Shown one piece after another: positions 44,890 to 51,175 of a stretch of 64,000 nt of DNA. The stretch comes from Flavobacterium sp. LHD-85 (GTDB lineage Bacteria > Bacteroidota > Bacteroidia > Flavobacteriales > Flavobacteriaceae): the NCBI RefSeq assembly GCF_030929595.1, contig NZ_JAVFVR010000009.1, forward strand, positions 186,001 through 250,000, written 5' to 3'. Position 1 is the first letter of the stretch. Each line of letters opens with the position of its first letter. Under the pieces are notes generated by a model, which worked only from the letters and a program-made list of their open reading frames with translations, made no database searches and was not told the origin of the DNA. The position numbers and the translations under genes were made by a program.

Positions 44890-44899
44890 TCAAAATAGT

Positions 44900-46750
44900 A
44901 TGGAAGCACTTTTCATTTTTATCCTAAAATCAAGCGGGTTATTAGCAATGTTTTATTTTGCTTATATTTTTTTACTTCGCAAAGAGACTTTTTTCAACAG
45001 CAGCCGCTGGTTTCTTATTGCTGGTTTAATTACTTCTGTTTTACTGCCTTTTGTAGTTTACACCAAAGTGATTTGGATTGAAGCACCACCTGCGCATACT
45101 CCTGCTCCAATTATAACAACTACGGAAAATGCTGTAAAAAACATTTCGACTTCAAGTCAAGATGCCATTGTTTACACGCCTCAATATAAACCAACAGCCG
45201 TTACGGTTGTTGAGGAGGAAAATTTCGAAATCAATTGGAGTCTAGTCCTTGCTGTAGTGTACGGAATTGGTTTCTTAGCATTCCTAATCAAATTTGCTTT
45301 TGATTTTTACAGCTTAAACTCTGTTTTGAAAGGAAAGAAAATTGAACAGCAAAATGATTTTAAATTCATTGACGTAGATGAAAACATTGCGCCTTTCTCC
45401 TATTTCGATTACATTGTATATAACTCATCACTATATACAGCTGCAGAATTGGAGAATATTCTGGAACATGAAAAAGTGCACAGCGATCAAAAACACACAG
45501 TCGATGTTTTGATTTCGAGAATCTTCTGTATCCTATTTTGGTTCAATCCAATTGTTTGGCTTTACAAAAAAGCAATTTTGCAAAATCTCGAATTTATTGC
45601 TGATAGCGAGGCCTCTAAAAAAATTGCAGACAAAAAAGCGTATCAGTACACACTTTTAAAAATCACAACGCATGAAACTTGCGTTGCAATCACCAATCAT
45701 TTTTATCAATCATTAATCAAAAAACGAATTGTCATGTTAAACAAAAATCAATCAAAGAAAAGAAACTACTGGAAATATTCGGCAGTAATTCCTGCTCTTG
45801 GTGCATTTGTTCTTTTATTTCAAATAAAGACCATTGCACAGGAAAAGAAACAAAATGAAGCTGTTGTTCAAAGAGATACTATCAAAGATTCTGATGAAAC
45901 CATCAAAATAACAAAAAACACAACCGACAAGGAATTAAACGAACTTCCTGGAAAGTTAAAAACAAATCATAATCTTGATGTTGAGATTTCTGATGTGAAA
46001 AGAAATACTAAAGAGGAATTAACAGCGATTCAGATCAAAGTAAAATCGGATTCTGGCAAAAAACAAACTATCAAAATTGACGGAGACGAAGCTATAAAAG
46101 ATTGTGAGCTAGCAATTGGAACAGATGAAAATGGAGCAAAAGCTATTGTTATCAATACTGATAAAAATTTCAGAACACCAATAATTATCAGAAACGAAAA
46201 AGTTATTGTTCGTAATGGAGATATAGTTCCTCCAGCACCTCCAACTCCACCTTCATTTCCTTCAGGGCCACTGCCTCCTGCTCCTGCAGTTGACATGTCA
46301 AAAATGCCAAAACCTCCAGTTGCTCCTAAAAACCCAAAAGATAAAATTGCTATGGCTAAATTTGAAAAAGACATGGAAGCTTTTGAAAAACAAATGGAAG
46401 CATGGGAACCTCAGATGGATGCATATGAGAAACAAATTGAAACTATTATGTCTCAACGTGAAGCCATTTATGAAAAAGAAATGGCGAAGTATGAAATTGC
46501 TATGGAAAAATTCAGTGCAAACATGGAAAAATTTAATTATGACTTTAAGTTTAACTTCGGAGATGATTCTAAAGACTATAAAAATAGCATGAAGCAATAC
46601 GAACAAGACATGAAACAGTATGAGCTTGATATGAAACAGCACGCCAAAGACATGAAGCAACATGCAAAAGACATGAAACAACATGAGAAAGATATGAAGC
46701 AGCATGAAAAAGACATGAAAGAAATGGAAAAACAAAATAAAAAAGCATAG
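44900..46750 (+). CDS. BlaR1-like M56 metallopeptidase, copy 2, with Pro-rich and heptad-repeat tail
   Basis: The 616-residue protein parallels copy 1: three N-terminal helices, HEKVH near residue 190, DSEASKKIADKKAYQYTLLKIT, and a fourth helix near 290-307. After about 315 it differs. A beta-like segment (to about 440) is followed by a Pro-rich linker (VPPAPPTPPSFPSGPLPPAP), a Met/Lys/Glu helix with repeated MEAxEKQ units, and seven heptads (MKQYEQD to MKEMEKQ) in the last 55 residues. This should form a long extracytoplasmic coiled coil. No plug-like end is present. The first part presumably cleaves a BlaI-like repressor. The sensed signal would be different from copy 1. Confidence 0.88.
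   Translation: MEALFIFILKSSGLLAMFYFAYIFLLRKETFFNSSRWFLIAGLITSVLLPFVVYTKVIWIEAPPAHTPAPIITTTENAVKNISTSSQDAIVYTPQYKPTAVTVVEEENFEINWSLVLAVVYGIGFLAFLIKFAFDFYSLNSVLKGKKIEQQNDFKFIDVDENIAPFSYFDYIVYNSSLYTAAELENILEHEKVHSDQKHTVDVLISRIFCILFWFNPIVWLYKKAILQNLEFIADSEASKKIADKKAYQYTLLKITTHETCVAITNHFYQSLIKKRIVMLNKNQSKKRNYWKYSAVIPALGAFVLLFQIKTIAQEKKQNEAVVQRDTIKDSDETIKITKNTTDKELNELPGKLKTNHNLDVEISDVKRNTKEELTAIQIKVKSDSGKKQTIKIDGDEAIKDCELAIGTDENGAKAIVINTDKNFRTPIIIRNEKVIVRNGDIVPPAPPTPPSFPSGPLPPAPAVDMSKMPKPPVAPKNPKDKIAMAKFEKDMEAFEKQMEAWEPQMDAYEKQIETIMSQREAIYEKEMAKYEIAMEKFSANMEKFNYDFKFNFGDDSKDYKNSMKQYEQDMKQYELDMKQHAKDMKQHAKDMKQHEKDMKQHEKDMKEMEKQNKKA
46589..46735 (+). repeat. Seven tandem 21-bp units encoding heptads
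   Basis: Seven in-frame units of 21 bases encode MKQYEQD, MKQYELD, MKQHAKD twice, MKQHEKD twice and MKEMEKQ. The repeat is at the C-terminus of the second M56 protein. The DNA units differ in third codon positions, so the repeat is not freshly slipped. Confidence 0.9.
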
Positions 46751-46771
46751 TTGCATATATTTTGAAACATA

Positions 46772-46800
46772 AAAAACCAGTGCTCAAACACTGGTTTTTC
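46772..46800 (+). terminator. Terminator of the BlaI-M56 cluster
   Basis: AAAAACCAGTG pairs with CACTGGTTTTT around CTCAAA, 22 bases after the M56 stop. Confidence 0.85.
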
Positions 46801-46922
46801 TTTTCAAATTTGCCATCAATAAAGCTGGATGAATGGAGGCTCCGAAAAATGCCATAAACTGCGAAACAGATAGAGATAAAAACCTGGTTATCAGAATTTA
46901 AATACTTTTACATTTTACTGCC

Positions 46923-46966
46923 AAAAGACTTTGTTTCAAACACAAAGTCTTTTTTTTATATCTTTG
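46923..46966 (+). promoter_or_regulatory. Hairpin and -7 element before the small protein gene
   Basis: AAAGACTTTG pairs with CAAAGTCTTT around TTTCAAACA, followed by eight T, which looks like a second terminator (46923-46957). Directly after it, TATCTTTG (46959-46966) fits the -7 element, 17 bases before the ATG at 46983. The hairpin therefore overlaps the -33 region of the small gene. Confidence 0.6.
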
Positions 46967-46982
46967 CCGAAACAAATCTACC

Positions 46983-47126
46983 ATGTATAAATTATTAGCT
47001 AAACTAAATAAACTACTTTTGCCAAGCTTTACCAAACAAGGTCTGGATATTTCAAAAGCAAAGAAATGGCAAATGGCAATTATTGGTTATCGCGCCTATG
47101 TTACAAAAAAAGCATTGGGCAATTAA
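46983..47126 (+). CDS. 47-residue basic small protein
   Basis: The frame from ATG 46983 to TAA 47124-47126 encodes a basic, amphipathic peptide: MYKLLAKLNKLLLPSFTKQG then LDISKAKKWQMAIIGYRAYV and a short tail. Similar small proteins are widespread in Flavobacteriia and are often mislabelled SsrA-binding protein. It has its own -7 element and is followed by a terminator-like hairpin, so it is a stand-alone gene. The function is unknown; the end resembles a membrane-surface helix. Confidence 0.75.
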   Translation: MYKLLAKLNKLLLPSFTKQGLDISKAKKWQMAIIGYRAYVTKKALGN

Positions 47127-47148
47127 TTTAGAATACATTTTTATTTAT

Positions 47149-47188
47149 CCGACAGAAATAGGCTTTTTAGTATTCTGTCTTATTTTTT
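47149..47188 (+). terminator. Terminator of the small protein gene
   Basis: GACAGAA pairs with TTCTGTC around TAGGCTTTTTAGTA, followed by a T-run, just before the EamA start at 47190. Confidence 0.65.
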
Positions 47189-47189
47189 T

Positions 47190-48035
47190 ATGAAAAACAG
47201 AGAAATCAGTCTGTCTCCTGTTCCAGCAGTATTATTAGCAATTATCAGTGTGCAATTCGGTGCGGCAATTGCAAAGACACTTTTTCCAACAATTGGCTCA
47301 GCAGGTACAGCATCAATGCGTATTGGTATTTCGGCAATAATTTTATTATTAGCTTACAGACCAAATTTGAGAACCATAACACCAAAACAATGGAAAGTTG
47401 TAATTCCTTATGGTTTATCATTGGGTGCTATGAATTTAATTTACTATCTCGCTATAGAAAGAATTCCAATTGGTTTGGCGGTAACACTAGAATTCGTGGG
47501 GCCATTATTGCTTGCAATAGCTGGTTCAAAACGTTTGGTTGATTATTGCTGGGTTTTATTGGCTGCAGTTGGCATTTTATTAATTGCGCCTTGGACAAAT
47601 GATCGTTTAGATCCTGTCGGAATTATATGCGCTCTTTTGGCTGGGGCTTTTTGGAGTGCTTATATTGTTTTGGGAGGCAAAGTTTCAAAAATAATGAATG
47701 ATGGAGATGCCGTTACTATAGGAATGTTATTTGCGGCTCTTTTAGTTTTACCTTTTGGTTTCTTTGAAAGCGGATTAAACAATCTTACGCCTAAACTTTT
47801 CGGAATGGGTATTGCTCTTGCTCTTTTATCGAGTGCAATTCCGTTTACACTAGAAATGAAAGCATTGGGAAAACTTCCTCCACGTACTTTTAGTATTTTA
47901 ATGAGCCTAGAACCGGCAGCAGCCTCTATCTGTGCCTTTATTTTTCTGAAAGAAAGTTTAAATTTTTACGAAATTCTAGCTGTAATATGCGTTGTAATTG
48001 CTTCCGCAGGAAGTACTTTGACATCAAAAAAATAA
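47190..48035 (+). CDS. EamA/RhtA-like DMT-superfamily exporter
   Basis: The 281-residue protein has about ten short membrane helices and a duplicated EamA unit. The segment YGLSLGAMNLIYYLAIERIPIGLAVTLEFVGPL (residues 69-101, in pieces) matches the RhtA threonine/homoserine exporter group, as does LSSAIPFTLEMKALGKLPPRTFSILMSLEPA. The amino acid or metabolite exported is not known. The start is right behind a terminator, so a promoter must overlap or lie upstream. Confidence 0.87.
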   Translation: MKNREISLSPVPAVLLAIISVQFGAAIAKTLFPTIGSAGTASMRIGISAIILLLAYRPNLRTITPKQWKVVIPYGLSLGAMNLIYYLAIERIPIGLAVTLEFVGPLLLAIAGSKRLVDYCWVLLAAVGILLIAPWTNDRLDPVGIICALLAGAFWSAYIVLGGKVSKIMNDGDAVTIGMLFAALLVLPFGFFESGLNNLTPKLFGMGIALALLSSAIPFTLEMKALGKLPPRTFSILMSLEPAAASICAFIFLKESLNFYEILAVICVVIASAGSTLTSKK

Positions 48036-48048
48036 ATTGAAAAAACCT

Positions 48049-48113
48049 CAAAAATAAAATTCCAAATTCCATTGTAGCATTTGGAATTTGGAATTTTCAA
48101 ATTGGAATTTAAG
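48049..48113. repeat. TTCCAAATTCC / GGAATTTGGAATTT inverted repeat
   Basis: AAATTCCAAATTCC faces GGAATTTGGAATTT with TTGTAGCATT between. Related words lie at 7815-7895 and 60700-60766. It sits between convergent genes and could terminate both. Confidence 0.65.
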
Positions 48114-48117
48114 CCAT

Positions 48118-48672
48118 TTATTTTTTAGGAAGCAATACAGCATCTATAACGTGAATAACTCCATTTGATTGATTTACATCAGCAATAGTAACTTTTGCTT
48201 TATTTCCGTTCTCGTCACTAATATATAGATCTTTTCCTTTCATCCAAGCTGTTATTGTGCCGCCACTTACCGTTTTAAAAGCCGCTTTTCCTTTGCCTTC
48301 TTTAATTGCTTCTGCAATATCAACCGAATTCAGTTTTCCCGAAACAACATGATATGTCAAAATAGTTTGAAGTTGCTTCTTATTTTCGGGTTTTAGTAAT
48401 GTTTCTACGGTTCCTTTTGGCAATTTATCAAATGCTGCATTTGTTGGGGCAAAAACGGTAAAAAGGCCTTTTCCTTTTAAAGTTTCAACTAAATCGGCCG
48501 CTTTTACTGCAGCAACCAATGTTGTGTGATCTTTTGAGTTAACAGCATTTTCAATTATATTTTTATTTGGATACATCGCTGCACCACCCACCATTACTGA
48601 TTTTTGAGCATTTGATGTAAATGCAAATCCTAAAGCTAAAATTGTTACGGCTAAAAATTTTCTAGTTTTCAT
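48118..48672 (-). CDS. Exported fasciclin (FAS1) domain protein
   Basis: The 184-residue protein has a signal peptide (residues 1-22, ending FTSNAQ) and one FAS1 domain with LKGKGLFTVFAPTNAAFDKLP (H1 motif) near residues 64-84 and ILTYHVVSGKL plus GVIHVIDAVLLP (H2) near 170-182. FAS1 domains mediate adhesion or cell-surface binding. It is a monocistronic minus-strand gene, convergent with the EamA gene. Confidence 0.92.
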   Translation of the reverse strand: MKTRKFLAVTILALGFAFTSNAQKSVMVGGAAMYPNKNIIENAVNSKDHTTLVAAVKAADLVETLKGKGLFTVFAPTNAAFDKLPKGTVETLLKPENKKQLQTILTYHVVSGKLNSVDIAEAIKEGKGKAAFKTVSGGTITAWMKGKDLYISDENGNKAKVTIADVNQSNGVIHVIDAVLLPKK

Positions 48673-48888
48673 ATTAAATGATTTTTAAGTTATAAGGTCA
48701 TTTACGGCGATAAAGTAGTTTTGGTTTTCATTTGAAAATTATTTTCATGTCAAAAAATTCTAATTCTTCCCTAAACTTCTCGTAAACCAAGACATTAAAG
48801 TATTCTAATATTTTTACAAAAAAAACATAAATACATCTAATTTTTGTATCGATTTTATTATTAAATTTAAAATCAAAACTTACTAATC

Positions 48889-49413
48889 ATGAGAAATTTG
48901 CATCAAAAAATCAGAAGCAGAAAGTTAAGTTCAAAAGTAGATTTAACCGCAATGGTTAGCGTTTGTTTTTTACTGATTGTATTTTTCATGGCTGCTAAGA
49001 AACTATTAAAGCCTGAAATAATGAATCTTTCCTTTCCAGAGAACTATGTCTATTTAGAAAATATTGGATGTGTCAAAACTGATCGATTGTATACCATATT
49101 GTTAGATAAAAATGGTAAAATAATAACTTATTCAGGTTTGTTGGAATTTCCAATCGAGAAGCCAAAAGAGTTTAATTTTGAAAAAAATGAGATACGGCAA
49201 GAAATCTTCCGTAAAAAGAAAGAAGTTCATGATTATATGATCTCCGAAGGAAAACCAACAAGTGAAGTAATCGTTATTATAAAACCGAGTAAAAATTCAA
49301 ATTATGGAAGCTTAGTAAATATAGTAGATGAAATGAAAATTGCCAATATTGAAAACTATTCTATAGTAAATGATTTTACTATAGAAGAATCAAAATTGTT
49401 GGCCTCAAACTAA
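48889..49413 (+). CDS. ExbD/TolR-like protein lacking the key Asp, copy 1
   Basis: The 174-residue protein follows the ExbD layout: a short basic cytoplasmic start (RSRKLSSKVDLTAMVSV), one membrane helix (about residues 22-40) and a periplasmic domain (about 50-174; VIVIIKPSKNSNYGSLVNIVDEMKIANIENYSIV). In functional ExbD the helix contains TPMVD, with Asp as the proton-coupling residue. Here that place reads TAMVS, so Asp is replaced by Ser24 and Pro by Ala. No ExbB partner lies nearby. The helix differs from copies 2-4 at FFMAAKKLLKPEIMN. It is the first of four tandem paralogues. Confidence 0.85.
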   Translation: MRNLHQKIRSRKLSSKVDLTAMVSVCFLLIVFFMAAKKLLKPEIMNLSFPENYVYLENIGCVKTDRLYTILLDKNGKIITYSGLLEFPIEKPKEFNFEKNEIRQEIFRKKKEVHDYMISEGKPTSEVIVIIKPSKNSNYGSLVNIVDEMKIANIENYSIVNDFTIEESKLLASN

Positions 49414-49447
49414 TTCAATTGTGTTACAACTCTAAATCAAAAAGCCT

Positions 49448-49972
49448 ATGAAAAATCTACCTCAGAAAGTCAGAAGCAGAAAGTTAAATTCAAAAGTGGA
49501 TTTAACTGCAATGGTTAGTGTTTCTTTTCTACTAATTATATTTTTTATGGTTGTTGGGGAATTGTCAAAATCCAAAGGAATGGATCTCGCTTTACCGGAA
49601 AAAGATGTATGCAGATGGAGTCATGCATGTATAAAAGCCGATCGGGTCTATACCATATTATTAGACGAGAACGATAAAATAATAACTTATTCTGGAATAT
49701 TAGAATTTCCAATGGAGACACCAAAGGAATTTAAATCTGGGGAAAATGAAATCAATCAAGAAGTATTCCGTAAAAAGAAAGAAGTTCATAATTATATGAT
49801 TTCAGTAGGAAAACCAATGAATGGTGTAATTGTAATAATAAAGCCGAGTAAAAAATCAAACTACGGTAATTTAGTAAATATACTCGATCTAATGAAAGTT
49901 GCCAATATTGAAACCTATTCAATAGTTGATGAATTTAGTGCAGAAGAATCTAAATTACTAGCTTCAAATTAA
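49448..49972 (+). CDS. ExbD/TolR-like protein lacking the key Asp, copy 2
   Basis: The 174-residue protein starts MKNLPQKVRSRKLNSKVDLT and has AMVSVSFLLIIFFMVVGELSK, with Ser replacing the conserved Asp. The periplasmic domain (about 45-174) includes CRWSHAC with two Cys, then YTILLDENDKIITYSG and VIIKPSKKSNYGNL. The last residues EESKLLASN are shared with all four copies. It begins 34 bases after copy 1 and is followed by copy 3 after 11 bases, so the array is a single operon. Confidence 0.85.
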   Translation: MKNLPQKVRSRKLNSKVDLTAMVSVSFLLIIFFMVVGELSKSKGMDLALPEKDVCRWSHACIKADRVYTILLDENDKIITYSGILEFPMETPKEFKSGENEINQEVFRKKKEVHNYMISVGKPMNGVIVIIKPSKKSNYGNLVNILDLMKVANIETYSIVDEFSAEESKLLASN

Positions 49973-49983
49973 ATCTAAAGACT

Positions 49984-50511
49984 ATGAAAAATCTACCTCA
50001 AAAAGTCAGAAGCAGAAAGTTAAATTCAAAAGTGGATTTAACTGCAATGGTTAGTGTTTCTTTTTTGCTAATTATATTTTTTATGGTTGTTGGAGAATTA
50101 TCTAAACCTAAAGGAAAAAATTTGGTTCTTCCAGATAATGATGACATTACATGTGGCCCAACTGGTCATATTAAGCCTAATCGCTTGTATACAATTTTAC
50201 TGGGGGATAATAACAAAATAGTCACTTATTCTGGGATTTTATCCTATCCACTTGAAATTCCTAAAAATTTTGAATTTGGAAAAAAAGGTATTAGAGAGGA
50301 AGTTTTCCTTAAAAAGAAACAAATAAAAGAGTATATGATATCTGTAGGGAAACCTAAAAGCGGAATAATTGTGGTTATAAAGCCAAGTTCAAAAAGTAAT
50401 TTCCAAAATCTAGTTGACATTTTAGACGAAATGAAAATTGCAAAAATTGACACTTATTCTATTGTCGATGAATTTTCTCAAGAAGAATCAAAATTATTAG
50501 CTTCAAATTAA
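49984..50511 (+). CDS. ExbD/TolR-like protein lacking the key Asp, copy 3
   Basis: The 175-residue protein shares the first about 40 residues almost exactly with copies 2 and 4, including SKVDLTAMVSVSFLLIIFFM with Ser in place of Asp. Its periplasmic domain has a single early Cys (ITCGPTGHIKPN), then YTILLGDNNKIVTYSG and VVIKPSSKSNFQNLVDILDE. The spacer to copy 4 is 11 bases and nearly the same as the preceding spacer, showing unit duplication. Confidence 0.85.
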   Translation: MKNLPQKVRSRKLNSKVDLTAMVSVSFLLIIFFMVVGELSKPKGKNLVLPDNDDITCGPTGHIKPNRLYTILLGDNNKIVTYSGILSYPLEIPKNFEFGKKGIREEVFLKKKQIKEYMISVGKPKSGIIVVIKPSSKSNFQNLVDILDEMKIAKIDTYSIVDEFSQEESKLLASN

Positions 50512-50522
50512 ATCTAAAGCCT

Positions 50523-51050
50523 ATGAAAAATCTACCTCAAAAAGTCAGAAGCAGAAAGTTAAATTCTAGAGTTGATTTAACCGCTATGGTCAGCGTTTCT
50601 TTTTTGCTAATTATATTTTTTATGGTTGTTGGAGAATTGTCGAAACCTAGAGAAATGAAATATGATACTGGGCAAGATAGAGGTTGTTGCGACTGTCCGC
50701 CCCGTCATGATGGTGAAAATAGATCGATCACAGTAATACTAGGCGAAAACAATAAATTAATTTATTATATTGGAGTTATCGCAAGTCCAATTAAAAAGCC
50801 TAAAACTGTTGCATATGGTAAAAATGGAATTCGAAAAGAACTTACTGCTCGAATCGAATCTTTAAAAAGCTATTATTCTGATTCTAGTAAACTAATGCGA
50901 GATCTAGTAGTTATTATTAAACCTACTAAAAAATCAAATTATGGTAATTTGGTAGATATTTTGGATGAAATGAAAATAACTGGAATAACATCATATTATA
51001 TTGTTCCAGAATTTACCCCAGAGGAATCAAAATTATTAGCATCAAACTAA
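50523..51050 (+). CDS. ExbD/TolR-like protein lacking the key Asp, copy 4, Cys-rich
   Basis: The 175-residue protein keeps the shared N-terminus (RKLNSRVDLTAMVSVSFLL) and the EESKLLASN tail but has the most diverged periplasmic domain. A Cys-rich insert CCDCPPRHDG near residues 57-66 replaces the segment with one or two Cys in the others. The distal part, KPTKKSNYGNLVDILDEMKI, is ExbD-like. Ser again replaces the essential Asp. It is the last gene of the array; a bidirectional hairpin lies downstream at 51147. Confidence 0.85.
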   Translation: MKNLPQKVRSRKLNSRVDLTAMVSVSFLLIIFFMVVGELSKPREMKYDTGQDRGCCDCPPRHDGENRSITVILGENNKLIYYIGVIASPIKKPKTVAYGKNGIRKELTARIESLKSYYSDSSKLMRDLVVIIKPTKKSNYGNLVDILDEMKITGITSYYIVPEFTPEESKLLASN

Positions 51051-51144
51051 TATCAATAAATATCGTTTTTAAAAACGGGTTCTCGGCTCCATTCTAACTG
51101 ACAGTCGAGAAATAACTAGAGATTAAAATATTATAAACAAATAA

Positions 51145-51173
51145 AAAAGTCCCGCATTTCTGTGGGACTTTCT
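51145..51173. terminator. Bidirectional terminator, near-identical to the one at 53864
   Basis: AAAGTCCCGCA pairs with TGTGGGACTTT around TTTC, with A-run and T-rich sides. It separates the ExbD array from the convergent leucine-rich-repeat gene. The surrounding 36 bases are almost the same as at 53860-53897. Confidence 0.82.
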
Positions 51174-51175
51174 AT

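Noticed and set aside
46298..46756. 152-codon minus-strand ORF
   Set aside because: It is the antisense of the heptad-repeat and Pro-rich tail of the M56 protein; repetitive Phe/His/Met composition is a mirror of Glu/Met/His codons.
48889..51050. Array considered as a standard TonB motor operon
   Set aside because: No ExbB or TonB gene is present and the key Asp is replaced in all four proteins.
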